This document shows, in pieces, positions 17,256-26,100 of a stretch of DNA of 64,000 nt. Position 1 is the first letter of the stretch. Each line of letters begins with the position of its first letter. The position numbers and the translations under genes are program-made. This stretch comes from Pseudomonadota bacterium (GTDB lineage Bacteria > Pseudomonadota > Gammaproteobacteria > Burkholderiales > Burkholderiaceae_C), in the NCBI GenBank assembly GCA_020161775.1, contig JAIUOW010000009.1:119380-183379 (forward strand), given 5' to 3'. The notes beneath the pieces are model-generated. The model did not search any database. It saw nothing but the letters and a program-made list of their open reading frames with translations, and was not told where the DNA came from.

Positions 17256-18245
17256 ATGGCCAAGCTCCAGCTTTCTGTCGCCATGGGCGACTACGACCGC
17301 ACCCGCGCCCTCTACGACGGCCGGGTGCAGATCGATGGCGTCGATCCGGTGTACATGCTGCTCAATCCGGAGGAGATGTTCTTTCGGGCGATGCGCAGCC
17401 GCGACTTCGACATCGCCGAACTGTCGTTTTCCAGTTACCTGGTGAAGCACTCGCGGGGAGAGTCTCCGTACATCGCGGTGCCTGTTTTTCTTTCACGGGC
17501 ATTTCGGCATACCTCGATCTATGTGCGACGGGATCGGATCCGCAAACCTGAAGACCTGAAGGGTTGCCGCATCGGAGTGCCCGAATACCAATTGACCGCG
17601 ATCGTCTGGGCTCGGGCCCTGCTGCAGGACGAATACGGGGTGAAGCCCGCCGACGTGACTTGGGTGCGCGGCGGAATCGACACCCCGGGCCGGCCGGAAA
17701 AGATCCGCCTCGAACTGCCGGCGGATGTGCGCCTCGAAGCCGCCCCCGAGGGCAAGACGATCACCGAGTTGCTCAACGAAGGCGATCTCGACGCATTCAT
17801 CGCGCCGAGGCCGCCGGGTGCGCAGGCACTGCGCAACCCCGACGTGCGCTGGCTCTTTGACGATCCGACGGCAGCTGCGAAGGACTTCTATCGTCGCACG
17901 CGCGTCTTTCCGATCATGCATGTGGTTGGCATTCGCAAGGAACTCGCGCAGCAGCATCCCTGGTTGCCGGGTGCCGTGCTGAAGGCGTTCACGCAGTCCA
18001 AGCAGGCAGGCCTTGAGCTGCTGGGCGACACCTCCGCGACCAAGGTGACGCTGCCCTTCGTCGAGGAACAGTTGCAGGCCGCCCGCGAACTCATGGGCGG
18101 CGACTTCTGGTCGTACGGCGTCGCGCCGAACCAGGCGACGCTGGAGACCTTCGTTCGCCACCATCATTCGCAAGGCTTGTCGCCGCGCCAAGTCCCTGTC
18201 GAGGATTTGTTCCACCCGGCGACCTACGAGAGCTACAGCATCTGA
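17256..18245 (+). CDS. pht5: 4,5-dihydroxyphthalate decarboxylase
   Basis: A 329-residue protein matching Pht5/OphC, which decarboxylates 4,5-dihydroxyphthalate to protocatechuate. It has no signal peptide, yet its fold resembles a periplasmic binding protein (LQLSVAMGDYDRTRALYDG, then DLKGCRIGVPEYQLTAIVWARALL), which is known for this decarboxylase and explains why such genes are sometimes labelled ABC-binding proteins. ATG 17256 sits four bases after the dioxygenase stop; longer in-frame starts overlap that gene. It completes the route from phthalate to protocatechuate together with the oxygenase, reductase and dehydrogenase of the unit. Confidence 0.93.
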   Translation: MAKLQLSVAMGDYDRTRALYDGRVQIDGVDPVYMLLNPEEMFFRAMRSRDFDIAELSFSSYLVKHSRGESPYIAVPVFLSRAFRHTSIYVRRDRIRKPEDLKGCRIGVPEYQLTAIVWARALLQDEYGVKPADVTWVRGGIDTPGRPEKIRLELPADVRLEAAPEGKTITELLNEGDLDAFIAPRPPGAQALRNPDVRWLFDDPTAAAKDFYRRTRVFPIMHVVGIRKELAQQHPWLPGAVLKAFTQSKQAGLELLGDTSATKVTLPFVEEQLQAARELMGGDFWSYGVAPNQATLETFVRHHHSQGLSPRQVPVEDLFHPATYESYSI

Positions 18246-18252
18246 TCGAGCC

Positions 18253-19218
18253 ATGAGCGACTCCCACGAACTCGCCTTCAACCTGCGCATCGCGCGCGCG
18301 ACCGACGCGGCCGAGGGCATCCGTAGCTTCGAGCTCGTTAGTTCGAACGACGCGCCCTTGCCCGCGTTCACACCCGGCGCGCACGTGCGCCTGCGCACCC
18401 CTGCCGGCGCAGTGCGCAAGTATTCGCTTTGCAACGATCCGTCGGAGCGCCATCGCTATGTCATCGCGGTCAAGCGCGACGCAGCGGGCCGCGGGGGTTC
18501 GGTCAGCATGGTCGACGAGGCGCGCGAAGGCGACCTGCTGTGCGTTTCGGAGCCGGAGAATGCTTTTCGCATGTCGCGCGGCGCGCGCAGCTACCTGTTC
18601 ATCGCCGGCGGAATCGGCATCACGCCGATCCTGTCCATGATCCGCTCGCTGCAGGAACAGCCCGACGCGAAGTGGCGGCTGCTCTACCTGACCCGATCGG
18701 CAGCCACCACGCCGTTCGTCGAAGAGCTGCGCGAGCTCGACGCGGGTGGCCATGTCATCATCCACCATGACGAGGGCGACCCTTCGAGAGCGCTCGACCT
18801 GTGGCCTTTCCTGGAGAAGCCCCAGGACCACCAACACATCTACTGCTGCGGCCCGCGACCGCTGATGGACGCGGTCAAGGACATGAGCGGTCACTGGGCT
18901 GCAGGCCGGGTGCACTTCGAGAGCTTCACCGACGGTTCGGTCCCGCGCAAGAACGACCAGGCCTTCATCGTCCACCTCGCACGTTCGCACAAGTCCGTCG
19001 CCGTTCCAGTTGGGCAATCCATCCTGGAGGCCGTGCGGTCCGCGGGCTGCGAGGTGGCGGCGTCGTGCGAGAGCGGCACATGCGGCACCTGCAGGACCGG
19101 CCTGCTTGCCGGCGAAGCCGATCATCGCGACATGGTGTTGATGCCGGAAGAACAGGCCTCCCAGATCATGGTGTGTGTTTCGCGCGCATCGGGCGGCGAG
19201 CTGACGATCGACCTATGA
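18253..19218 (+). CDS. pht2: Phthalate dioxygenase reductase
   Basis: A 321-residue iron-sulfur flavoprotein of the phthalate dioxygenase reductase type. The FMN-binding barrel has RKYSLCND (55-62), the NADH domain GGIGITP (119-125), and the C-terminal plant-type [2Fe-2S] domain the ligands C272, C277, C280 and C308. It carries electrons from NADH to the phthalate oxygenase. As the only reductase in the island, it may also feed the ferredoxin at 4898 and thereby the NagG-like oxygenase, much as one reductase/ferredoxin pair serves two oxygenases in nag clusters. That sharing is inference. It overlaps pht4 by ATGA. Confidence 0.93.
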   Translation: MSDSHELAFNLRIARATDAAEGIRSFELVSSNDAPLPAFTPGAHVRLRTPAGAVRKYSLCNDPSERHRYVIAVKRDAAGRGGSVSMVDEAREGDLLCVSEPENAFRMSRGARSYLFIAGGIGITPILSMIRSLQEQPDAKWRLLYLTRSAATTPFVEELRELDAGGHVIIHHDEGDPSRALDLWPFLEKPQDHQHIYCCGPRPLMDAVKDMSGHWAAGRVHFESFTDGSVPRKNDQAFIVHLARSHKSVAVPVGQSILEAVRSAGCEVAASCESGTCGTCRTGLLAGEADHRDMVLMPEEQASQIMVCVSRASGGELTIDL

Positions 19219-20408
19219 CCGAACCGCCGCTTCGCATCGGCGTGATCGGGTTGGGGCGCGCATTCAGCCTGATGGTGCCAACTTTCGCGCACGACCCGCG
19301 CGTGCGGATCGTGGCCGGCTTCGACCCCCGCGACGAGCCTCGCCGGCGCCTCGCTTCGGACTTCGGTGCGGCGACGTATGGGCAGGCGGAAGCGCTGTGC
19401 CGCGACCCCGCTGTCGAAGCAGTGTACGTCGCAAGCCCGCACCAATTTCATGCCGAGCACGTGCAGATGGCGGCGCGCAACGGAAAGCACGTGCTGGCGG
19501 AAAAGCCGATGGCGCTGAGGCTGGCCGAATGCGACGCGATGATTCGCACGTGCGACGAAGCGCGTGTGAAGCTGGTGGTCGGGCACTGCCACAGTTTCGA
19601 TACGCCCTATTTGCACACGCGCGAATTGATACGCAGCGGAAACTACGGCGCGGTGCGCATGATCCACGCGTTCAACTACACGGACTTCCTGTACCGTCCG
19701 CGCCGCCCTGAAGAACTGCGCACCCAGGACGGTGGTGGCGTTGTGTTCAGCCAGGCCGCCCATCAGATCGACGTGGTGCGGCTGCTGGCGGGCGGCAACC
19801 TCGTACGCGTGCGTGCCACGACGGCCGCCTGGGACGCTGCGCGTCCCACCGAAGGCGCATACAGCGCGATGCTGTGGTTCGACAACGGTTGCTTTGCCAC
19901 GGTGGTCTACAGCGGCTATGCGCACTACGACTCGGACGAATGGTGCGGATGGATCGGCGAGATGGGACAGCCCAAGGATCCAGCGCGGCACGGGTCGGCG
20001 CGCGCCCGCCTGGGAAGCATCGGCTCTCCCCAGCAGGAAGCGGAGTTGAAGGCGGCCACGACCTACGGAGGGTCGGGATACCGCGATGGGCGCAGCGAGC
20101 CTTTGCCTGTCGGCCACCAGCACTTTGGAGCCGTCGTCGCCAGTTGCGAGCGCGCCGACCTGAGGCCCATGCCCGATGGCGTGTGGATCGACAGCAACGG
20201 CGGCGGAGAAAAAGTCGGCATCGCGCCTCCGGCGGTTCCCCGTTCCGAAGTGATCGACGAACTGGTGGCTGCGGTGCGGCACGAACAGGCACCGCTTCAC
20301 GACGGCTCGTGGGCACGCGACACGCTTGCGGGTTGTCTGGCGATACTGGAGTCGGCACGTGACCACGCGGATGTACATGTCCAGCCCTATGCAAGAATTC
20401 ACGCCTAG
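19215..20408 (+). CDS. pht4: 4,5-dihydro-4,5-dihydroxyphthalate dehydrogenase (Gfo/Idh/MocA family)
   Basis: A 397-residue NAD(P)-dependent oxidoreductase. The N-terminal Rossmann motif is GVIGLGRAF (9-17), followed by the family signature AEKPMAL and a HQIDVVRLL helix in the C-terminal domain. Pht4/OphB proteins of this family rearomatise the cis-4,5-dihydrodiol of phthalate to 4,5-dihydroxyphthalate. Gfo/Idh/MocA enzymes usually act on sugars, so the assignment leans on the overlap with the reductase gene and on matching the phthalate gene set. The C-terminus overlaps possible starts of the next MarR gene. Confidence 0.9.
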   Translation: MTEPPLRIGVIGLGRAFSLMVPTFAHDPRVRIVAGFDPRDEPRRRLASDFGAATYGQAEALCRDPAVEAVYVASPHQFHAEHVQMAARNGKHVLAEKPMALRLAECDAMIRTCDEARVKLVVGHCHSFDTPYLHTRELIRSGNYGAVRMIHAFNYTDFLYRPRRPEELRTQDGGGVVFSQAAHQIDVVRLLAGGNLVRVRATTAAWDAARPTEGAYSAMLWFDNGCFATVVYSGYAHYDSDEWCGWIGEMGQPKDPARHGSARARLGSIGSPQQEAELKAATTYGGSGYRDGRSEPLPVGHQHFGAVVASCERADLRPMPDGVWIDSNGGGEKVGIAPPAVPRSEVIDELVAAVRHEQAPLHDGSWARDTLAGCLAILESARDHADVHVQPYARIHA

Positions 20409-20424
20409 CCTGCGGCATGAATCG

Positions 20425-20961
20425 ATGAGCAAGACGTCCAAGACCCTCAAGGCCGACGAGGCCGACCGCGTGCTGCGGCATTGGCACGAAGCGGTGCCCA
20501 ATGACCGGATGGCGCACTTGATCAAGGATGCGACGCGCTGCTTCCTGCGCGCCCTGCAGGTCCGCCTCGCGCGGCACAACGTACAGCTGGGACACTGGGC
20601 GTTCCTCCGCATCTTGTGGCAGCGCGACGGGCTCACCAAGCGTGAGCTCAGCATCGAGGCGGGCCTGATGGAGCCAACTACGTTTGTCGCCCTGCGAGCC
20701 ATGGAGTCCCTGGGCTACGTGACGCTGGAGCGCAAGGTCGTGAGCAAGAAGAACGTCTACGTCTACCTGACTCCGGCCGGCAGGGAGCTAGAAAAGCTGC
20801 TCGTGCCACTGGCGGTAGAGGTCAATTCGATTGCTCTAGCCGGCGTGTCGGAGGCGGACATCGCAGCGACAAGGAGGTGCCTGCTTTCCGCGATCGACAA
20901 CCTGTCCGAGGAAGCCCTGCGGCTCGGCGGCGCAGTTGAGGAATTGGAAGTCCGCTCCTGA
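20425..20961 (+). CDS. MarR-family transcriptional regulator (second)
   Basis: A 178-residue MarR protein (from ATG 20425). The winged helix is at about residues 60-125 (LWQRDGLTKRELSIEAGLMEPTTFVALRAMESLGYVTLER), with a KVVSKKNVYVYLT wing and a DIAATRR helix after it. It is clearly a paralogue of the first MarR protein of the island (LWQRDG, KRELS/QRELS and L-EPT/AEPA patterns match). Alternative in-frame starts at 20371, 20377 and 20389 would overlap pht4. As last gene of unit 2 it is likely autoregulated through the palindrome at 15905-15916 and may cross-act on unit 1. Confidence 0.88.
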   Translation: MSKTSKTLKADEADRVLRHWHEAVPNDRMAHLIKDATRCFLRALQVRLARHNVQLGHWAFLRILWQRDGLTKRELSIEAGLMEPTTFVALRAMESLGYVTLERKVVSKKNVYVYLTPAGRELEKLLVPLAVEVNSIALAGVSEADIAATRRCLLSAIDNLSEEALRLGGAVEELEVRS

Positions 20962-21266
20962 ATACGCTCTTCGCGCATGAAAGTGCCAACCTGCGCGGGC
21001 GTACAGGGGACTTGGCATAGCAGCGGCTCTTGATCGCACTGACAATCGGCAGCTCGAACTCCATCTTGACACTCGAGCTGAGACTCAACGCGATCCGACG
21101 GCTGCTTGTGGCCGGAAGCAGCCATCGCACTTGTCTCCCGGCTAATGTATTGATCCATTCGCGTTACGTGTTGGTCGGTCGGGCTGGGCCTACCCGACTA
21201 GAACTGCTGCGAGTACGCATGGTACAAGGTCAAAACTAATCGTTCCTCTATCGTCACGGAGATGAA
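20962..21266. other. 305-base gene-free region after the catabolic island
   Basis: No gene is supported. Base use becomes visibly richer in A and T than in the island. It contains a small hairpin, GTCGGG (21178-21183) with CCCGAC (21193-21198), with no T run after it. An untranslated leader or promoter for the gene at 21267 is expected at the end, where CGGAGATGAA precedes its ATG. Confidence 0.4.
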
Positions 21267-21839
21267 ATGTATTTACGCCGAGCCCCATCTGTAGCGCGCC
21301 GAGTTGCAGCTTTACTGGCCTCTATCGCAGGCCTTGTTGCTTCGAGCGCTTACAGCGCAACCTCAAATGAGGTCACAGCTCAGCGAACTTGGGACTATCA
21401 GCAAACTGCTGACGTCGAGTCTGGCGACCTCTACCCTGCTGCAACCCTGATGAGCAAAAGGTTCGCTGACACCTCCGCCAAAATCGCTGGTGTACTCCAC
21501 GGCTACCTTCAAGTAGGCAACTATTCGAAGCGGCCTTTTGAGGTGATGCTCACTTGGGACCAGCCGTACGCCAAAGAGGGTGAGCCAAAGTGCAAGCCGG
21601 GCGGATGTGAGGTCATCTTTCGACTTGGAGAATCGAAGACCCTCAAGGTTGTCGCTGTTCAGAGAAAGCACTGGTCGGGCTTGTTCGTTCAAGATGCGCG
21701 TCCGGTGATCACAGCTTTGGAAAAGCATGCTGGGAACATCAGCGTTCAAGTACAAACTTTGCCGTATGGGGCAATTGCATTTCAGCTTTCTACGCTCCAA
21801 CCATTGCAAGCGGAGAAGCTCATGGCGCCCAAACGGTAG
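21267..21839 (+). CDS. Hypothetical exported protein
   Basis: A 190-residue protein I do not recognise. Residues 1-30 look like a Sec signal peptide (RRVAALLASIAGLVASSAYSA). The mature part has a mixed composition, two cysteines close together (KCKPGGC, about residues 110-116) that could form a disulfide, and no repeats. Codon use is less G+C-biased than in neighbours, suggesting recent acquisition. CGGAG lies upstream of ATG 21267. The next gene begins about 50 bases later, so they may share a transcript. Confidence 0.65.
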   Translation: MYLRRAPSVARRVAALLASIAGLVASSAYSATSNEVTAQRTWDYQQTADVESGDLYPAATLMSKRFADTSAKIAGVLHGYLQVGNYSKRPFEVMLTWDQPYAKEGEPKCKPGGCEVIFRLGESKTLKVVAVQRKHWSGLFVQDARPVITALEKHAGNISVQVQTLPYGAIAFQLSTLQPLQAEKLMAPKR

Positions 21840-22000
21840 ATGGTGGCGCCCTCCACGGTGGAGGCCTGACTTAAACCAACGGGCCTCCATGAAACTCGGG
21901 GCGGTTCACTCTGGACTCGATTCTGGGGCGCTACGCGTTCGCAGAGAAAGTACCTTGCGGACTCTCTAATTGCCACACACCGCACAACCGGGGCTACATC

Positions 22001-22717
22001 GTGGCCACTAAGGAGGGGCGTGAGACCAACATCGGCAAGGATTGTGGAAAAACGTACTTCGGTGTTGATTTCCAAACGCTGTCCAACAAATTTGATCGAG
22101 ACATTACAGAGAAAGAGAATCGCGAGAAGCTTTGGGCCTTCTTCTTCCGTATTGAGGATGTGGTCGCTGAAGTCTCTGGGCTGCGGTCAGGCGCAAACGG
22201 GGCAGACTGGGTCTACAAGCAATGCGTCTCCCTCCTGGACATCCGCAATGTACCTTCGAAAATCGTACGCAAGGTTCTCGCAATGGCAAAGGCGCAAGAC
22301 CCGCGTATCACGCGTGAGCGCGAGGCGACAAAGGACGAGATAGCTCGCATGGAGCAAATGCAAGGCCGGACGTTGCGCGGACCTCAGTTCATTTCCGAAC
22401 CGTTGGGCGAACTGCGGGGACTAGAGATTCTCTACGCGGAGAACAATCTGCGCTCCATGCTAATTGAGGACGTTTCGGAAAGGCTGAAGGAGTTGAATGA
22501 AACGAATATCGATTCTCTGACGTATGAACAGTTGAGCAAGTGGTCTCGTTGGCTTGGCTCTCTTGATGCAACCCTCGAACGCGCAGCTAGTGCGATTCGG
22601 AGCGGTCGGCGCTTCTTAACGCAGGAAAATCTTCTGCCATTGGCCGATGCCGCCGACGTCAACACTGAGGACAATGAGCGGTACATAAAGTTCCTGCGAC
22701 AGTACCCAAAGCAGTAG
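22001..22717 (+). CDS. Hypothetical protein with N-terminal Cys/His motif; probably frameshifted, true start near 21889
   Basis: The open frame from GTG 22001 encodes 238 residues, with GKDCGKTYFGVDF near the start and a helical, charged remainder. The same frame stays open upstream to 21893 and reads as protein (LDSILGRYAFAEKVPCGLSNC, then HTPHNRGYI), including cysteines and histidines that could bind a metal with C of GKDCGK. No start codon exists in that part. An ATG at 21889 in another frame would join it if one G of GGGG at 21898-21901 were skipped, giving a 275-residue protein starting MKLGRFTLDS. So the gene is either frameshifted or carries a sequencing error. Function unknown. Confidence 0.65.
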   Translation: MATKEGRETNIGKDCGKTYFGVDFQTLSNKFDRDITEKENREKLWAFFFRIEDVVAEVSGLRSGANGADWVYKQCVSLLDIRNVPSKIVRKVLAMAKAQDPRITREREATKDEIARMEQMQGRTLRGPQFISEPLGELRGLEILYAENNLRSMLIEDVSERLKELNETNIDSLTYEQLSKWSRWLGSLDATLERAASAIRSGRRFLTQENLLPLADAADVNTEDNERYIKFLRQYPKQ

Positions 22718-23166
22718 CCGTTGTCGCTAGCTACTGAAGCGCACCGCTGGTTGGCCCGTTGCGGGTACGCGATGGCCGCGTCCGACCCGAAGCAGACATC
22801 ATGCTAGGGATGGGCCCTCTTGAAGCAAGCGCAACCAAATGCAAGAGCGCCGACGCGGCGAGCATCGTCACGTTCCGCCCACTCGTCGCGCGCCAACACC
22901 ACCCCTCGCGGCCAGGGCGGCGCATGGGTATGCCAGCCCGTCTTAGCCGCAGGCGCGAAGCGCGCAGGGTTTGGCCGCGTGGTCTGTACGGAGCGCACTG
23001 CGCCAATGCCAAACCCGAGCACTGCAGCGGCTCACCCCGAAGGGGGCTGCGGCGTGGGCTGGCGTGCCCATGCGCCGCCCTGGCCGCAGGCGCGGTGCAC
23101 GACCGCAAAACGCAACGAAAGACAAGGCGCGGTGCTACGCTACCCCCAGACACAGGAGGGAAACCC
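22718..23166. other. 449-base gene-free region before the alpha-2-macroglobulin gene
   Basis: No gene is supported, although some frames stay open because of high G+C. It carries a 29-bp inverted repeat (22911-22939 and 23056-23084) and other CCGCAGGCGCG-like words. The final bases contain an AGGAGG ribosome binding site (23153-23158) for the gene at 23167. A promoter is expected but not obvious. Confidence 0.5.
22911..23084. repeat. 29-bp inverted repeat pair with 116-base spacer
   Basis: The arm at 22911-22939 and the reverse complement of the arm at 23056-23084 agree at 27 of 29 bases by direct comparison. Each arm itself is G+C-rich with GCGCATGGG/GGGCTGGC words and is followed by a CCGCAGGCGCG-type sequence. 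It looks like an extragenic repeat of REP type rather than a terminator, given the long spacer. Confidence 0.7.
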
Positions 23167-26100
23167 GTGCCCCATTCAGCCCGCATCGCCAGCACCATCG
23201 CCGCCGCGCTCTTGGCCGCCTCCATCTGGCCAGCCCACGCCCTGCAGGTCACCAGCCTCACGCCACAGGGCGAGGTGGCCAAGGTGCGCCAGGTGGTGGT
23301 CAAGTTTGACGAGGCCGCCGTTACCTTCGGCGACCCGAAGGCACCCGCGCCGGTGGCGCTGACCTGCAGCGACGCGCAGGCCACCCAGGGCACGGCGCGC
23401 TGGACGAATGAGCGCGAATGGGTATTTGCCTTTGCCAATGACCTGCCGCCCGGCGTGCGCTGCACGGTGCAGGTGCGCAGCGGGTTTGAGTCGCCCAAGG
23501 GCGCTGCGCTGGCCGCGCGCGGCTGGGCCTTCAGCACTGGCGGGCCGTTTGTGCAGGCGCTTCGGCCCGGTACCTACCAGCGCATTGACGAAGAGCAGTT
23601 CTTTGCCCTGCAGCTCAACGGCCCGGCCGCGCCGGCCAGCGTGCTGGCCCACATGGGCTGCGCGGTCGAGGGGCTGGGCGAGCGCGTGCCGGTGCGCCTG
23701 ATTGACGGCGCCGAACGCGCCGCGCTGCTCAAGGCCCAGGGCTGGGACAAGGCCGCCGCCGCCGAGCCGCTGCGATTTGTGACGCTGGCCTGCAACCGGC
23801 GCCTGGCCCCCGCGGCCAAGGTCCAGCTGATCTATGGCAAGGGCGTGGCCACGCCCGGCGGTGTGGCCAACAGCACCGAGCGGCGTTACAACTTCCAGGT
23901 GCGCGAGCCGTTTGCGGCCAGCTTCAGCTGCGAGCGCGAGAACGCCCAGGCTGCCTGCCTGCCGATCCGGCCCATGGCGCTGTCGTTCAATGCGCCGGTG
24001 GCACGCAAGCTGGCCGAGGCCATCCGTCTGAAAGGCAAGGCCAGCCTGAAACCCGTGCTGGACGGCGACAGCAGTGCCGATGGCGATGCGCTGGTCAACG
24101 GCATCACGTTCAAGCCACCGTTTGCCGAGAAAGCCGCCTGGACCCTGGAGCTGCCGCGCGACTTCAAGGACGCATCGGGCCGCGCGCTGCGCAATGCAGA
24201 CAGCTTTCCGCTGAAGGTAGCCACCGGCGACATGCCGCCGCTGGCCAAGTTTGCCGCCTCGCCGTTCGGCATCGTGGAGCGGTTTGCCGAGCCGGACGGC
24301 GTAGCCCTGCTGCCCATCACCGTGCGCAAGGTTGAGGCCGCGCTGGGCGCCAGCGCACTGAGCCCCGGCGCCGCCAATGGTCAATTCAGTTCGCTGCAGC
24401 CCCGCGCGGACGCCGACATCCTGGCCTGGTTCCTCAAGGTGGGGCGTTACGACGGCTTCTTTGCGCCGCGCAAGCAGGCTGCGCTGGATGTGAAGGGCCC
24501 GCTGCCCCAGGTGCTGGATGCGGACCAGAAGGAATACGTGCAGTCGCGCATGGTGTCGCTGCTGGCCGGCCACGCCGGCGTGCGCAAGCTGGACATGCCC
24601 AAGCCCGCGGGCAATGACCCGCGCCCGTTCGAGGTGGTGGGCATTCCGCTGGCGCCGGGCTTTCATGTGGTGGAGGTGGCGTCGCCCCTGCTGGGCGCCA
24701 CGCTGCTGGACGCACGCCACGGCAGCCCGCGCACGATGTATGTGCGCACCACCGCCCTTGTCACCAACCTGGGCGTGCACTTCAAGCTGGGGCGCGAAAA
24801 CGCCGTGGCCTGGGTCACCACGCTGGACAAGGGCCAGCCCGTGCCCAATGCCCTGGTGCGGGTGTATGACTGCGGCGGCAAGCAACTGGCCGTGGGCGTG
24901 GCCGATGCGCGCGGCGTGGCCACGCTGTCAGGCCTGTCGCCGCAGGCGCCCACCTGCAAGACGGGCGACGACGACTACCACAGCGCCTATTTCGTCACTG
25001 CCCGCGCCACCGATGCGCAGGGCGTGGAGGAACTGGCCTTCACCTTCAGCGACTGGACGCGCGGCATTGAATCCTGGCGCTTCAACGTGCCCACCAGCAA
25101 CGCCACCCACCCCAGCCAGGCCGCCCATACGGTGATGGACCGCACGCTGCTGCGCGCGGGAGAGACGGTGGGTATGAAGCACTTTGTGCGCACCGAAACG
25201 CGCAACGGCTTGGGCCTGCCGGCGACGCCGCCCGCGGTGCTGGCCATCACGCACGTGGGCACCGGCCAGCAGGTGACGCAGCCGCTGCGCTGGCGCAAGA
25301 CGGCTGGCGGGGGCCTGAGCGCCGAGAGCGAATTCTCCATCCCGCCGGCGGCGAAGCTGGGCGTGTACCAGGTGGCGCTGCGCGAATCCGCCGGCAGCGG
25401 CGTGGTGCTGGACAGCGGCGAATTCCGCGTTGAAGAGTTCCGCCTGCCCGTGTTTGAAGGACGCATAGCCCCCGTGGCCAGGGAGGCGCTGGTCAATGCC
25501 ACCGCCGTGCCCACGGCGCTGCAGGTGGGCTATGTGTCGGGCGGACCTGCTGCCGGGCTGCCGGTGCGGGTGTCTGCCCTGGTGCGCAACAAGGCGCCGG
25601 GCTTTGCCGACCACGACGCCTTCAGCTTCAACCCGCCGCGCGGGCGACGCAACGCTGGCGATGAGGAAGAACCCACCGCCGGTGAAGACCAGCGCGTGGT
25701 GGCCGACAAGCTGCCGCTCACGCTGGACCGCAACGGCGCAGGCCAGCTCACCATCGACAAGCTGCCGCCATCGCGCCTGCCGCGCGACTTGCTGCTGGAG
25801 GCCAGCTACGCCGACCCCAACGGCGAGATCCAGACGTTGCGCCATGTGGCCACACTGTGGCCCGCGGCGGTGGTGGCCGGCATCAAGACCGAGGGCTGGG
25901 TGTCGGCCAGCCAGGCGCTGCGCTTTCAGGCGCTGGCGCTGGATCTGGCGGGCAAGCCGGCGGCGGGCGTGCCGCTGTCGGTCAAGGCCGTGGCGCGCGT
26001 GGTAACCACCAGCCGCAAGCGCATGGTCGGCGGCTTTTACAGCTACGACAACAAGACCGAATACAAGGACCTGGGCGAGGTCTGCAAAGGCCAGAGCGAT

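Noticed and set aside
17256-18245. Annotation as an ABC transporter binding protein
   Set aside because: The fold is similar, but there is no signal peptide and the sequence and context match 4,5-dihydroxyphthalate decarboxylase.
12001-20961. Insertion sequence or integrase explaining acquisition of the island
   Set aside because: No transposase, integrase, terminal repeats or tRNA attachment site can be seen at either edge.
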